NCBI RefSeq assembly: GCF_947498015.1
Contig: NZ_CANMIR010000011.1
Coordinates: 1-64,000, forward strand
Length of the DNA stretch: 64,000 nt
Source of the DNA: an uncultured Neptuniibacter sp.
GTDB taxonomy: Bacteria; Pseudomonadota; Gammaproteobacteria; Pseudomonadales; Balneatricaceae
Reading direction: 5' to 3'
Shown here: piece by piece, positions 9,621 to 20,559 of the stretch
Layout: each line of letters begins with the position of its first letter
Position numbering within the stretch: position 1 is the stretch's first letter
Program-made: the position numbers and the translations under genes
The notes under the pieces: model-generated
Seen by the model: only the letters and a program-made list of their open reading frames with translations
The model's database searches: none
Told to the model about the DNA's origin: nothing

Positions 9621-9959
9621 TCAGTGACGCTCCGAAACCTGATTAATTGTATATTTTGGAATTTCAACAACCAGATCTTCATCAGCAACGACAGCCTGAC
9701 AGCTTAAACGTGATTCTGGCTCAAGCCCCCAAGCCTTATCAAGCATATCATCTTCCAACTCATCCGATTCATCGAGTGAGTCAAACCCTTCACGTACGAT
9801 GACATGACAGGTAGTACAGGCACATGATTTCTCACATGCATGCTCAATATGAATACCATTCGCCAACGCTGCATCACATACAGTGATACCTGCATCGGCT
9901 TCGATCACCTTTCCTTCCGGGCACAACTCATCATGTGGCAGAAAAATTATCTGCGGCAT
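9621..9959 (-). CDS. fdx: [2Fe-2S] ferredoxin, ISC type
   Basis: This adrenodoxin-type ferredoxin delivers electrons during Fe-S cluster assembly on IscU. The 112-residue protein has four cluster ligands, C42, C48, C51 and C87 (CEKSCACTTC and LSCQA); C46 is a fifth cysteine in the ligand loop, as in other ISC ferredoxins. Its ATG overlaps the hscA stop by one base (TAATG), indicating translational coupling. Confidence 0.96.
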   Translation of the reverse strand: MPQIIFLPHDELCPEGKVIEADAGITVCDAALANGIHIEHACEKSCACTTCHVIVREGFDSLDESDELEDDMLDKAWGLEPESRLSCQAVVADEDLVVEIPKYTINQVSERH

Positions 9960-11836
9960 TATTTACTCTCCCCAAGCTCATCAACACTATGCCCTTGCAA
10001 CGCTTTCTGAATATTGAAGTCCATACGTCTGGATGCATATTCATCTGATGCTTTAGACAGGGCTGAAATCCCCTGCTCTATCGCAATCACATCACTACCG
10101 TTACGCAGTACAACTAATTTTTCTATCTCCCACCCAAGCTGCTCACGTTCGTCAGCATTTAGCAGTTTTTCACCATCTACGCTCAGGGCATCTTTCAGTG
10201 AAACAATCAATCTATCCGCTTCCACCTGCTGCTCCCTTAACGCACGAGCATCTTTGTCTTCGGCTGCATTCAGGTAAGATGCTTTCAACATCTCTGCAAT
10301 CTCAGCATCGCCGAGACCATAAGAAGGCTTGACCTGAATACGACTTTCAACACCTGATGTCAGCTCTTTAGCTTCAACCCCTAGCAATCCATCTGCATCA
10401 ACCTGAAACGTCACACGAATCTTAGCCGCACCCGCCGCCATCGGAGGAATTCCCCTGAGCTCAAACCGAGCCAGAGAACGACAATCAGAAACCAGCTCCC
10501 GCTCACCCTGCACCACATGAATAGCCATAGCAGTTTGACCATCCTGATAGGTTGTAAACTCCTGTGCTCGCGCGACTGGAATAGAGGTATTACGATGAAT
10601 AATTTTCTCTGTCAGGCCACCCATGGTTTCCAGTCCCAGAGATAATGGAATCACATCCAACAGCAACATATCACTGTCTGGTTTGTTACCCGCTAATACG
10701 TCTGCCTGTATTGCAGCACCAATTGCCACGACACGATCAGGGTCAATCTTAATATGAGGCTCCCGCCCAAAGAACGCCTGTACTTCAGCTCTCACCAGAG
10801 GCACTCGCGTTGAACCACCAACCATGACAACTTCGAGTACATCCACAGCATCTACTGCGGCATCTTTCAGGGCACGACGGCAGGCACGGATTGTCTTTTT
10901 AACGAGAGGTAGCACCAGAGCATCAAACTGATGACGCGTTACGGTCAGCGAGTAATTTTCTTCGCCCAGTGAGATTAAGGCCTCAACTTCATCAGCATCA
11001 CTTAACTGCTCTTTTACCCATTTCGCCTTTTCCAACAGATAGCGAGAGATAGAGTTATCACTAACCTCAATCTGTAACTGCTCTGCCATCCATTGCGCCA
11101 ATGCCAAATCAAGATCATCTCCACCTAGAGCACTATCACCGCCAGTGGATAGAACCTCAAACACGCCCTTATTAAGACGCAGTATGGAGATATCAAAAGT
11201 ACCACCACCCAGATCATAAACGGCAATAACTCCCTCTTTACCCTGATCCAGCCCATAAGCTACAGCAGCTGCCGTTGGCTCACTTAACAACCGTAATACT
11301 TTGATATTCGCTATTTTCGCCGCGTCTTTAGTTGCCTGACGCTGCGCATCATCAAAGTAGGCAGGCACTGTGATAACTGCGCCAACCAACTCACCACCTA
11401 AGGCTTCTTCTGCACGAAAAACCAGAGATTCCAATATATCCGCAGATACCTGAACAGGACTTTTTGCGCCTGCTGTGGTTTTAATATAGGGCATCCCCCC
11501 ATCATTACTCTCGAAATGATAGGGTGCTTCATCACCCAACGCGTTTACTTCTTCAGAGCCACGTCCCATCAATCGTTTGACGGATATAATCGTATTGTAG
11601 GGATCTTCTGATGCGAAGGTTCGGGCTTCTGCCCCCACCTGAATATTACCGCAAGGCATATAGCGAACTACCGATGGCAGAAGGTGTTCACCCTTAAAGT
11701 CAGGTAGTGTTACAGCCTCGCCACTTTTCACTGAAGCAACCAGTGAATTCGTTGTACCCAGATCGATACCAACCGCTAATTTGTGTTGATGTGGAGCTTC
11801 ACTTTGCCCCGGTTCAGCTATCTGTAACAGCGCCAT
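9959..11836 (-). CDS. hscA: Fe-S protein assembly chaperone HscA (Hsp70)
   Basis: HscA is the specialised Hsp70 that, with HscB, releases the Fe-S cluster from IscU by binding its LPPVK motif. The 625-residue protein has the Hsp70 nucleotide-binding domain ([12 protein letters not shown] near the N-terminus, [12 protein letters not shown], and VGGSTRVP in the second lobe) and a substrate-binding domain with helical lid. It follows hscB by eight bases. The LPPVK target is present in the IscU encoded upstream. Confidence 0.97.
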   Translation of the reverse strand: MALLQIAEPGQSEAPHQHKLAVGIDLGTTNSLVASVKSGEAVTLPDFKGEHLLPSVVRYMPCGNIQVGAEARTFASEDPYNTIISVKRLMGRGSEEVNALGDEAPYHFESNDGGMPYIKTTAGAKSPVQVSADILESLVFRAEEALGGELVGAVITVPAYFDDAQRQATKDAAKIANIKVLRLLSEPTAAAVAYGLDQGKEGVIAVYDLGGGTFDISILRLNKGVFEVLSTGGDSALGGDDLDLALAQWMAEQLQIEVSDNSISRYLLEKAKWVKEQLSDADEVEALISLGEENYSLTVTRHQFDALVLPLVKKTIRACRRALKDAAVDAVDVLEVVMVGGSTRVPLVRAEVQAFFGREPHIKIDPDRVVAIGAAIQADVLAGNKPDSDMLLLDVIPLSLGLETMGGLTEKIIHRNTSIPVARAQEFTTYQDGQTAMAIHVVQGERELVSDCRSLARFELRGIPPMAAGAAKIRVTFQVDADGLLGVEAKELTSGVESRIQVKPSYGLGDAEIAEMLKASYLNAAEDKDARALREQQVEADRLIVSLKDALSVDGEKLLNADEREQLGWEIEKLVVLRNGSDVIAIEQGISALSKASDEYASRRMDFNIQKALQGHSVDELGESK

Positions 11837-11844
11837 AAATTGCT

Positions 11845-12372
11845 TCAGCCATCCAACCTGTCTTCAAGACGTTCAATCTCAGTGACAAGTTTTTCCAAAA
11901 ATTGCATTTTACGCACAACCGCTGTCGCCGATTCAAGATCGGATTCATAGCACTGTGCAAACCTTTCCCTTAACTGAGCCAGCAGATCGTCAACCTCTTC
12001 CAGCAACGATTCAAGCTCATCATAGGGCTCTTCTAATTCCGGAATCTCTTCCAATCGCTCCCTGAGTTCCATCTGCTGCATAAGGAACATAGGCTCAACA
12101 GGCGTAGAAGATTCACTGATTGTATCAATCCCTTTCAGATGAAGAAGATACTGCGCACGAGGAAGCGGAGCCTTCAAAGTGGCAATACCCTCATTAAGGT
12201 AGGCCATATACTGCACAGCCAACCTCTGCTCACGCTCGGTTTGGTGAGCAAAACGATCAGGATGAAGAGTTTTTTGAAGCTCGAGAGACCGATCAGCCAA
12301 AAGTGACTGATCGATATGAAATGATATCGGCAGACCGATAAAATCGAAGTAGTTCTTATTGATATCCATCAC
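11845..12372 (-). CDS. hscB: Fe-S co-chaperone HscB (Hsc20)
   Basis: HscB is the J-domain co-chaperone that brings IscU to HscA and stimulates its ATPase. The 175-residue protein has an N-terminal J domain with the HPD motif (37-39) and a C-terminal three-helix domain with many Glu/Leu residues. The first codon is GTG at 12372, directly followed by ATG at 12369; either could be used, and AGG in TTTAGGCAG is a modest ribosome-binding site. Confidence 0.95.
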   Translation of the reverse strand: MMDINKNYFDFIGLPISFHIDQSLLADRSLELQKTLHPDRFAHQTEREQRLAVQYMAYLNEGIATLKAPLPRAQYLLHLKGIDTISESSTPVEPMFLMQQMELRERLEEIPELEEPYDELESLLEEVDDLLAQLRERFAQCYESDLESATAVVRKMQFLEKLVTEIERLEDRLDG

Positions 12373-12387
12373 TCTGCCTAAAGAAGG

Positions 12388-12714
12388 TCAGACGTTAAAG
12401 CTTTCACCACAACCGCATTCGCTGGAGACGTTAGGGTTATTAAATTTAAACCCCTCATTCAATCCCTCTTTTACAAAATCCAGTTCGGTACCATCAAGAT
12501 ACAACAGGCTCTTTGGATCGATGATAATTTTCACATCCTGAGGCCCTTGAAATATCTGGTCCTCTTCCTGGACTTCATCAACAAATTCCAGAACATAAGC
12601 CATTCCTGAGCAGCCTGACGTGCGTACTCCGAGACGAATACCCTCGCCGTGGCCACGCTTTTCCAGATATCGCGCAACATGATCTGCTGCGGCATCAGTC
12701 ATGGTAATTGCCAT
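12388..12714 (-). CDS. iscA: Iron-sulfur cluster assembly protein IscA
   Basis: IscA is an A-type carrier that accepts iron or Fe-S clusters and passes them to apo-proteins, especially [4Fe-4S] enzymes. The 108-residue protein has the three conserved ligand cysteines: C35 in SGCSGMAY, and C100 and C102 in the C-terminal CGCGESF. It follows iscU by 33 bases. Confidence 0.96.
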   Translation of the reverse strand: MAITMTDAAADHVARYLEKRGHGEGIRLGVRTSGCSGMAYVLEFVDEVQEEDQIFQGPQDVKIIIDPKSLLYLDGTELDFVKEGLNEGFKFNNPNVSSECGCGESFNV

Positions 12715-12747
12715 ATATGCCTACTTCTCCTGGTCAGTGAGATCGAC

Positions 12748-13131
12748 TCACTTACCCTTTTTTTCTTTGTAATCAGCTACTGCTGCTTTAATTGCATCTT
12801 CAGCCAGAACCGAACAGTGGATCTTAACTGGTGGCAGCGCCAGCTCTTCTGCAATTGATGTATTTTTAAGTTCTGAAGCCTCTTCCAATGACATCCCTTT
12901 TACCCATTCGGTAACCAGAGAACTGGAAGCAATCGCAGAACCACAGCCATAAGTTTTGAACTTGGCATCTTCAATAATACCTTCATCACTTACTTTAATC
13001 TGCAGACGCATAACGTCACCACATGCAGGTGCACCCACCATGCCCGTACCAACGTTCTCATCTTTGTCATTCATTTTACCGACGTTACGAGGGTTTTCGT
13101 AATGATCAATAACTTTTTCACTATAAGCCAT
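12748..13131 (-). CDS. iscU: Iron-sulfur cluster scaffold IscU
   Basis: IscU is the scaffold on which IscS-derived sulfur and iron form [2Fe-2S] clusters. It has the three cluster cysteines (PACGDVM, YGCGSA and HCSVL) and the HscA recognition motif LPPVK. The reading frame is open up to a TTG at 13143, but the ATG at 13131 is chosen because GGAGG lies just before it and it gives the family-standard 127 residues starting MAYSEKV. Confidence 0.97.
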   Translation of the reverse strand: MAYSEKVIDHYENPRNVGKMNDKDENVGTGMVGAPACGDVMRLQIKVSDEGIIEDAKFKTYGCGSAIASSSLVTEWVKGMSLEEASELKNTSIAEELALPPVKIHCSVLAEDAIKAAVADYKEKKGK

Positions 13132-13160
13132 GACGACCTCCAAATACTTTCAATGCAGGA

Positions 13161-14375
13161 TCAGTGATGTACCCACTCAACCTTACTCAGATCAACACCG
13201 TCTTTAAACATATCCCACAGAGGTGAGAGCTCACGTAATTTACTTACCGCATCCTGAATTTGGGATGCAGCATAATCCACCTCTTCCTCCGTCGTAAACC
13301 GACCAAAAGAGAAACGGATCGAGCTATGCGCTAACTCATCATTTAAGCCCAAAGCACGTAGCACATATGATGGTTCTAAACTTGCCGAGGTACATGCAGA
13401 ACCTGAGGACACAGCCAGATCTTTCAAAGACATCAACAGAGATTCGCCTTCGACAAAAGCAAAGCTGATATTCAAATTTCCCGGTACTCGCTGCTCACGG
13501 GAACCGTTGATATAAACCTCTTCCATACTACCCATCTGCTCAAGGAAGCGATCTCTTAGAGCGATAACATGCTGCGTTTCCTGCTCTCGTTCTTCCTTAC
13601 AGATCCGTGCCGCTTCACCCATACCCACAATCTGGTGAGTTGCCAGCGTACCAGAACGCATACCGCGCTCATGCCCGCCACCATGGATCTGTGCTTCCAG
13701 ACGAACGCGCGGTTTACGACGCACAAACAAAGCACCAATACCTTTAGGGCCATACATCTTATGCGCCGAGATCGATAGCAGATCAACTTTCGCTTTATCC
13801 ATATCGATATCGATTTTACCGGTGCTCTGAGCGGCATCTACGTGGAAGATAATTTTCTTTGCACGTGTAATTTCACCAATCGCCTCGATATCTGTAATCG
13901 TCCCGATCTCATTATTCACATGCATAAGAGAAACAAGAATGGTGTCTTCACGAATGGCATCAGCAACGGCCTGAGGCTCAATTAAACCATCAGCGCCTGG
14001 TGTCAGATAGGTAACTTCAAAACCCTCACGTTCAAGCTGACGGCATGGATCCAACACCGCCTTATGCTCAATTTTGGAGGTAATGATATGTTTACCCTTT
14101 TTCTGATAGAAATGAGCCGCACCTTTAATCGCCAGATTATCAGACTCTGTTGCACCCGAGGTCCAAACGATCTCTCGAGGATCTGCATTGATCAGATCAG
14201 CAACCTGCCGGCGAGCTGTCTCAACAGCCTCTTCAGCTTTCCAGCCAAATAGATGTGAACGTGACGCTGGGTTACCAAAATTGCCGTCCATCGTCAGGCA
14301 ATCAACCATTTTTTGCGCAACACGCGGATCAACAGGTGTTGTAGCTGAATAATCTAGATAAATCGGTGTTTTCAT
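13161..14375 (-). CDS. iscS: Cysteine desulfurase IscS
   Basis: IscS is a PLP enzyme that removes sulfur from cysteine for Fe-S clusters and tRNA thiolation. The 404-residue protein has the N-terminal [13 protein letters not shown], the PLP lysine in [10 protein letters not shown] and the catalytic persulfide cysteine in [13 protein letters not shown]. It follows iscR by 19 bases and precedes iscU. Confidence 0.98.
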   Translation of the reverse strand: MKTPIYLDYSATTPVDPRVAQKMVDCLTMDGNFGNPASRSHLFGWKAEEAVETARRQVADLINADPREIVWTSGATESDNLAIKGAAHFYQKKGKHIITSKIEHKAVLDPCRQLEREGFEVTYLTPGADGLIEPQAVADAIREDTILVSLMHVNNEIGTITDIEAIGEITRAKKIIFHVDAAQSTGKIDIDMDKAKVDLLSISAHKMYGPKGIGALFVRRKPRVRLEAQIHGGGHERGMRSGTLATHQIVGMGEAARICKEEREQETQHVIALRDRFLEQMGSMEEVYINGSREQRVPGNLNISFAFVEGESLLMSLKDLAVSSGSACTSASLEPSYVLRALGLNDELAHSSIRFSFGRFTTEEEVDYAASQIQDAVSKLRELSPLWDMFKDGVDLSKVEWVHH

Positions 14376-14394
14376 TCATTCTCTCCAAGCAAAC

Positions 14395-14892
14395 TTATAC
14401 AGCTGCTTCTTCACTACCAGTCAGGCTTTTCGGATCACGCAGAACCTGGTCAAGACCTACACGGTCCTGCCGCTCGGAAATCTCCTGAACATCTTTTCGC
14501 GCCACAAGGTCAGCAAGGGATATACTGCTCAAAAAAGCATGGATCTGATCACTGAGATCACACCATAAATGATGCGTCAGGCAGGTCTCACCACCCTGAC
14601 AATCTCCCTGCCGGCTACACCCTGTAGCATCGACTGATTCATTAACAGCATCGATAACTTCGGCAACATTGATACCCGCTTGTTCTTTATTAAGCTGATA
14701 ACCGCCACCTGGACCACGCACGCTTCTTACCAATTCATTACGGCGCAGCTTCGCAAAGAGCTGTTCAAGATATGAGAGCGATATGCCCTGCCTTTCAGAA
14801 ATATCTGCAAGACTAATTGGCCCCCTTCCTTCATGAAGAGCCAAGTCCAGCATAGCTGTCACGGCATAGCGCCCTTTTGTTGTCAGTCGCAT
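14395..14892 (-). CDS. iscR: Fe-S cluster-responsive transcriptional regulator IscR
   Basis: IscR is an Rrf2-family regulator that represses the isc operon when it carries a [2Fe-2S] cluster. The ATG at 14892 gives a 165-residue protein starting [11 protein letters not shown], matching the family; an in-frame ATG at 14919 exists, but the later start has AGGGTG six bases upstream. The cluster ligands are C92, C98, C104 and H107. A type 1 IscR site overlaps its own promoter. No cysE gene intervenes between trmJ and iscR, unlike Pseudomonas. Confidence 0.96.
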   Translation of the reverse strand: MRLTTKGRYAVTAMLDLALHEGRGPISLADISERQGISLSYLEQLFAKLRRNELVRSVRGPGGGYQLNKEQAGINVAEVIDAVNESVDATGCSRQGDCQGGETCLTHHLWCDLSDQIHAFLSSISLADLVARKDVQEISERQDRVGLDQVLRDPKSLTGSEEAAV

Positions 14893-14927
14893 AATTTTCA
14901 CCCTGATGCGTATTGGCATTTCGCGGC

Positions 14928-14960
14928 ATTATGCAATACCCGACTAAAAAGGTCAATTAA
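14928..14960 (-). promoter_or_regulatory. isc operon promoter with type 1 IscR operator
   Basis: On the minus strand TTGACC (14951-14956) and CATAAT (14928-14933) are spaced by 17 bases. The 25-base stretch 14936-14960 fits the E. coli type 1 IscR consensus at about 21 of 25 positions, including GAC and AGTC half-site cores and the GGGTAT end, and covers the -35 and spacer, so bound IscR would exclude RNA polymerase. A second, weaker inverted repeat (ACCTA/TAGGT, 14964-14982) lies just upstream. Confidence 0.8.
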
Positions 14961-15048
14961 ATAACCTAGTTATATTGTAGGTCTTTATAGACTTTGTGTC
15001 CGAATTCTATCATGAAATAAGCGCAACCCCACGCCCATAGATCAAACA

Positions 15049-15801
15049 TTATTTTTTTGTCTGCTTCTGGGTTGCCGTCAAAATCCCGCGTAACACATTA
15101 ACCTCAACCTTATCTGGCATGGCCCGCAGATAGAGACGCCTCAAGCGAGGCATTAACTGCCGTGGATTCTCTGGGTCCAAAAACTCAATATCGGTCAGAG
15201 CCTCTTCCATATGCGCAAACAAACGCTCAAGATCTGCGCTTTCCGCAAGATCAATATCCCACTCCGTTCCCCACTGAGGCCGTATATCGCGATTCTCATC
15301 GACATACAACTCAGCCATACGCAGTTCGTAAGTGATCACCTGAACAGCTGCCGCTAGGTTCAGCGAACTAAAGTCAGGGTTAGATGGGATATGCACATGA
15401 TGATGACAAAGGTGCAGCTCTTCATTTGTTAGACCTCGATCTTCACGACCAAAAACAACCGCGATCTTTTTATCAGCAGAGATCGGCTCCACGATCGAGG
15501 CAAGTTCGCGAGGATCGACCACAGGCCAAGGAATATGACGGCCGCGCGCACTGGTACCTACAACCAACTGACAATCGGCGATAGCCTGCTCAAGCGTTTC
15601 ATGTACAACTGCCGATTCCAGCAGATCCGTAGCGCCTGATGCACGCGCATCAGCATTCGTATGCGGGAATTTTTTTGGCGCAACCAGATGCAGCTCGGAA
15701 AAATTCATATTTTTCATAGCGCGCGCCACACCACCGATATTTCCCGGATGCGTGGTATTAACAAGCACAATACGGATATTTGCTGACATGAATTCATCCA
15801 T
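15049..15801 (-). CDS. trmJ: tRNA (cytidine/uridine-2'-O-)-methyltransferase TrmJ
   Basis: TrmJ 2'-O-methylates position 32 of several tRNAs. The 250-residue SPOUT-fold protein has the N-terminal NTTHPGNIGGVARAMKNM motif and the SAM-binding knot motifs GREDRGLTNEE and PSNPDFSSLNLAAAVQ. Two in-frame ATGs exist, at 15801 and 15789 (MSANIRIVLV); the latter matches the family better, but neither has a clear ribosome-binding site. The gene is divergent from suhB and upstream of iscR as in E. coli. Confidence 0.94.
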   Translation of the reverse strand: MDEFMSANIRIVLVNTTHPGNIGGVARAMKNMNFSELHLVAPKKFPHTNADARASGATDLLESAVVHETLEQAIADCQLVVGTSARGRHIPWPVVDPRELASIVEPISADKKIAVVFGREDRGLTNEELHLCHHHVHIPSNPDFSSLNLAAAVQVITYELRMAELYVDENRDIRPQWGTEWDIDLAESADLERLFAHMEEALTDIEFLDPENPRQLMPRLRRLYLRAMPDKVEVNVLRGILTATQKQTKK

Positions 15802-15854
15802 CTAAAATTTAAAGCGCAATATTCTACCAGAGCGGCAATCTCTTCAGCCACTTA

Positions 15855-15884
15855 TTCACAGCCCCCCTATTACTCAGGTATAAT
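15855..15884 (+). promoter_or_regulatory. suhB promoter
   Basis: TTCACA (15855-15860, one mismatch to consensus) and TATAAT (15879-15884) are separated by 18 bases. Transcription would start near 15891, giving a leader of about 37 bases before the suhB ATG. Confidence 0.7.
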
Positions 15885-15927
15885 GCTCGTTTAATTTTTC
15901 CCGAATATTCTTCAGGTTCCTAAACAG

Positions 15928-16740
15928 ATGCAACCCATGGTTAATATTGCTCTGCGCGCGGCACGCGTTGCAGGTGAGCAGATCGTTCGTGCCGTTGAAC
16001 GCCTCGATCTGGTTAAATCAGAACAGGCTGATGTCGCAAAACTTCTTAGTGAGACATGCAAAAAAGCTGAACTCAGCATTGTCCACACTATTCAGAAAGC
16101 CTACCCTAACCATAAGATTGTTGGTGAATACACAGGCGAACACTCCCCGCTTAGTGAAGGGCCTGAGTTCTGCTGGACAATCAATCCGATCGACAGCATC
16201 TCCAACTTTTCCAACGGACTTCCAGTCTTTGCTCTCAGCATGGCCGGCCAGCAAAACGGAAAAACTGAACATGCACTAATTCTTAACCCCATTACAGGTG
16301 AAGAGTTTACTGCAAGCCGCGGTGACGGGGCACAACTGAATGGCAAACGCCTGCGCGTCAGTAACCACAAAACCATTGAGCAATCCTTGATTGGTACTGG
16401 CTTCTTCAATCGCGCAAGCGATAAAGCTCACCTGGAAGCTTATCTCAATATCTTCAGAGATATGACACTGGTAGGCGGGACCATCTACAACGGCGGCTCA
16501 CCTGCACTGAATCTCGCTTACACAGCTGCTGGCCGAATCGACGGCTTCTACCAGATAGGGCTCAATCCATGGGAGATGGAAGCTGGCATACTTTTAGTTC
16601 AGGAAGCCGGCGGTTTAATCGGCGACTTCATGGGTGGAAACGATTTCCGCCGCAGCGGCAGTTTGATTGCAGGCAACCCCAAAATGTTTAAAGCCATCCT
16701 TAAGGGACTTCAAAGCTCCCTGACTGATGACTTAAAATAA
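15928..16740 (+). CDS. suhB: SuhB-family protein (inositol monophosphatase fold, degenerate active site)
   Basis: The 270-residue protein aligns along its whole length with E. coli SuhB, an inositol monophosphatase that also acts as a Nus factor in rRNA antitermination. By E. coli numbering from memory, E67 and D87 are kept, but D84 is Asn (NPID instead of DPLD), the following G-T-T is S-I-S, E68 is Tyr, and the C-terminal PWD is PWE. The N-terminal metal-site region (NDFVTNVD in E. coli) is also not conserved. Phosphatase activity is therefore probably reduced or lost, with the RNA/transcription role retained. The gene is divergent from trmJ, as in E. coli, with its own promoter and a shared downstream terminator. 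Confidence 0.9.
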   Translation: MQPMVNIALRAARVAGEQIVRAVERLDLVKSEQADVAKLLSETCKKAELSIVHTIQKAYPNHKIVGEYTGEHSPLSEGPEFCWTINPIDSISNFSNGLPVFALSMAGQQNGKTEHALILNPITGEEFTASRGDGAQLNGKRLRVSNHKTIEQSLIGTGFFNRASDKAHLEAYLNIFRDMTLVGGTIYNGGSPALNLAYTAAGRIDGFYQIGLNPWEMEAGILLVQEAGGLIGDFMGGNDFRRSGSLIAGNPKMFKAILKGLQSSLTDDLK

Positions 16741-16745
16741 ACTCC

Positions 16746-16785
16746 AGACATAAAAAAACCGGCAATTGCCGGTTTTTTTATGTCT
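16746..16785. terminator. Bidirectional terminator between suhB and purA
   Basis: A perfect 40-base palindrome (two 20-base arms) has a CCGGCAATTGCCGG core flanked by seven As on one side and seven Ts on the other. It therefore works as an intrinsic terminator for suhB on the plus strand and for purA on the minus strand. Confidence 0.93.
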
Positions 16786-16792
16786 ACGAAAC

Positions 16793-18094
<1,302 letters not shown>

Positions 18095-18126
18095 CTACTT
18101 GAGATTACTTAATAAATTTTTACAGA

Positions 18127-19302
18127 TTACAGGCCGGAAACGACCCATTCATCATCACGCAGTACCAGCTCAGCGGTACACTCATTTGCCGGTTCTGCGC
18201 CCGGTAACGCATAGATCACCCGCACCCCTTCAGATCGCAACTGACTAACTTTCGCTAGCAATGCTGAATCTTCCTTGGCGGGAGCCAACACCTGCTGAGC
18301 GGTCTGCAATACATGAGAAGAGAGCTCAACCAGTGTCTTAAGGTCTGCACTAAATCCTGTAGCAGGTCGTGCGCGACCAAAATCACGTCCAATTTCATCG
18401 TATCTTCCGCCTTTTGCTATTGCCTGCCCAAATGCCGGCGTGTAAGCAGCGAAGACGATACCTGTGTGGTAGTTATAACCACGTAATTCACTCAGATCAA
18501 AGTATTGATCAAGCTCCGGAAAGCGCAGTGCAATTCGTTGAGCTAACTGCTCAAGGTAATCGATCGCGTCCAGAACCTGAGCCGGCGCATCCGCAAACAG
18601 CTCACGAGCTTTAAGCAGCACCTCTGCGCCCCCATTCAATGTCGGCAGCGCGGCCAGATAAGCTTTAACAGGCTCTTCAACCTGCAAAGCCGCCACAAAA
18701 TCAGATAGTTCAGGCAGGGCTTTGCGATTGAGGATGTCCAGATACAGGTCTTTTTCAGCAGAGGAAAGCTGTGCAATTTCCATCAAACCAGTAAATACGC
18801 CGACATGACCAAGATCGATACTCAGATCCTGCTTAACACCAACAGCATGCATAGTCTCAACCATCAGAGAGATCACTTCCACATCACTCTCGATACCTGA
18901 GTGGCCAAAAAGCTCAGCCCCCAACTGCAGTGGATTACGAGATGCCAAAGGCTGCGCCGGCAATGCATGAATCACTGAACCACAATAACAGAGACGGGTC
19001 GCGCCAGATTCACGTAACCGATGCGCATCGATACGCGCCACCTGAGGCGTAATATCAGCACGCACTCCCAATGTATGACCACTGATCTGATCGGTAACCT
19101 TAACAGTATTCAGATCCAGATCACGTCCCACACCTGTTAGAAGTGATTCCAGGTGCTCTAACACAGGCGGCATTACCTGCTCATAACCCCAGCTTTCATA
19201 CAGATCCAGTAAACGTCTACGTAAAATTTCAACGCGACGGGCCTGCGGTGGAAGTAGTTCTTGTACACCTTCCGGAAGCAGCCAACGATCTGCCAATGCC
19301 AT
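18127..19302 (-). CDS. hisZ: ATP phosphoribosyltransferase regulatory subunit HisZ
   Basis: HisZ is a HisRS-like protein without tRNA charging activity that forms a complex with the short form of HisG and confers histidine feedback control. The 391-residue protein resembles the HisRS catalytic domain (LPPQARRVEILRRRLLDLY, VRADITPQVARID, GGRYDEIG) but lacks the C-terminal anticodon-binding domain. Its presence implies a short-form HisG elsewhere in the genome. The position next to purA and hflC is common in pseudomonads and relatives. Confidence 0.94.
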   Translation of the reverse strand: MALADRWLLPEGVQELLPPQARRVEILRRRLLDLYESWGYEQVMPPVLEHLESLLTGVGRDLDLNTVKVTDQISGHTLGVRADITPQVARIDAHRLRESGATRLCYCGSVIHALPAQPLASRNPLQLGAELFGHSGIESDVEVISLMVETMHAVGVKQDLSIDLGHVGVFTGLMEIAQLSSAEKDLYLDILNRKALPELSDFVAALQVEEPVKAYLAALPTLNGGAEVLLKARELFADAPAQVLDAIDYLEQLAQRIALRFPELDQYFDLSELRGYNYHTGIVFAAYTPAFGQAIAKGGRYDEIGRDFGRARPATGFSADLKTLVELSSHVLQTAQQVLAPAKEDSALLAKVSQLRSEGVRVIYALPGAEPANECTAELVLRDDEWVVSGL

Positions 19303-19355
19303 GTAGTACTCCGTATCTTTCTATCAAACTAAATCGCTGAAGAGAACAACGATAA

Positions 19356-19553
19356 TCAATTCACAATATAGAGAGCGATAACGCCCAATAACATACTGGC
19401 AAACCCGACTAAACGCAGTGACCGATCACTGACAAGTGCCAACTGCTGGACTAAATTCCTCCAACGCTGGGGGTACAGAAATGGAATGATACCTTCCAGA
19501 ATCAGCATTAAACAGACACCAATTGCCAACTCATGTAGTAATTCGGACGACAT
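19356..19553 (-). CDS. DUF2065 small membrane protein (YjeT-like)
   Basis: This 65-residue protein has two predicted membrane segments (about 8-27 and 45-64) joined by a short basic loop, matching the DUF2065 family (E. coli YjeT). YjeT also lies between hflC and purA in E. coli. The function is unknown. Confidence 0.85.
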   Translation of the reverse strand: MSSELLHELAIGVCLMLILEGIIPFLYPQRWRNLVQQLALVSDRSLRLVGFASMLLGVIALYIVN

Positions 19554-19583
19554 CTACAAACCTGTATTTCCAAATCCTATTGC

Positions 19584-19611
19584 CACAAAAAAACCGGGCT
19601 GTAACCCGGTT
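19584..19611 (-). terminator. Intrinsic terminator of hflC
   Basis: On the minus strand AACCGGG (19605-19611) pairs with CCCGGTT (19592-19598) around a six-base loop and is followed by a run of Ts. It lies about 75 bases past the hflC stop codon and before the DUF2065 gene. Confidence 0.8.
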
Positions 19612-19686
19612 GCTGTATTCTACCACGGAATCAGAGGAATGCCTTCCCCTGATCCGCTTTTTTGTACATTTTTACGACAGCAGAGA

Positions 19687-20559
19687 TCACTGTACTTTCG
19701 GGTCACCCAGATACTTAAAGAAATCACTATCCGGCTTCAAAACTAGCACATCACCATTTTGACCGAAGGATTCACGATATGCCTGAAGACTACGGTAGAA
19801 AGAGTAAAATTCAGGGTTCCCGGAGTAGGCTTCCGCATAATTTTTTGCTGCGATAGCATCACCTTCACCACGTAACTCTTCCGATTCCCGATAAGCCTCT
19901 GCTTCAATAACCGTCTTCTGCCGATCAGCATCAGCTCGAATACCCTCAGCAAGCTCTTTACCACGAGAACGCAACTCTCGCGCCTCTCGCTCACGCTCAG
20001 AACGCATACGACCATAGACCGATTCAGATACTTCCTGCGGAAGATCGATACGTTTTACTCGGACATCGATAATCTCAACGCCCAGCTCATTGATCACGAT
20101 CGGACTGATCATTGCAATCAAATTCCGCATAATCTGCTCGCGCTCACCCGAAACAACTTCGGTTACCGTACGCTCACCAAACTGGTTACGCAACGCAGCA
20201 TCGACACGTGTAGAGAGTAGCTGTGCAGCTGTAAATTCATCACCCGATGTTGCGGTATAGTACTTCTGCACATCTGCAACACGCCACTTTACAAACGAGT
20301 CTACGATCAGACGCTTCTTCTCCAACGTGAGATACGCTTGAGGTCTGGCATCCAGTGTCAGGATTCGGGAATCAAATTTACGAACCTTATTCACAATCGG
20401 AATTTTAAAGTGAAGACCAGGCTGAACATCGGCCTCAGAAACTTCACCAAACTTCAGCAATACTGCACGCTCTGTCTCTTTGACAATATAAAGAGAGCTT
20501 TGACCGACCAATACAAGTACGGCAAAAACAATAATCAGTACCAATGATTTAGACTGCAT
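19687..20559 (-). CDS. hflC: FtsH protease modulator HflC
   Basis: HflC is an SPFH/prohibitin-family inner membrane protein that forms a cage with HflK around the FtsH protease. The 290-residue protein has one N-terminal membrane segment (LVLIIVFAVLVLVGQSSLYIV) and the SPFH domain, followed by a long charged helix (residues about 180-240). Its ATG overlaps the hflK stop (TAATG), consistent with coupled translation. Confidence 0.96.
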   Translation of the reverse strand: MQSKSLVLIIVFAVLVLVGQSSLYIVKETERAVLLKFGEVSEADVQPGLHFKIPIVNKVRKFDSRILTLDARPQAYLTLEKKRLIVDSFVKWRVADVQKYYTATSGDEFTAAQLLSTRVDAALRNQFGERTVTEVVSGEREQIMRNLIAMISPIVINELGVEIIDVRVKRIDLPQEVSESVYGRMRSEREREARELRSRGKELAEGIRADADRQKTVIEAEAYRESEELRGEGDAIAAKNYAEAYSGNPEFYSFYRSLQAYRESFGQNGDVLVLKPDSDFFKYLGDPKVQ

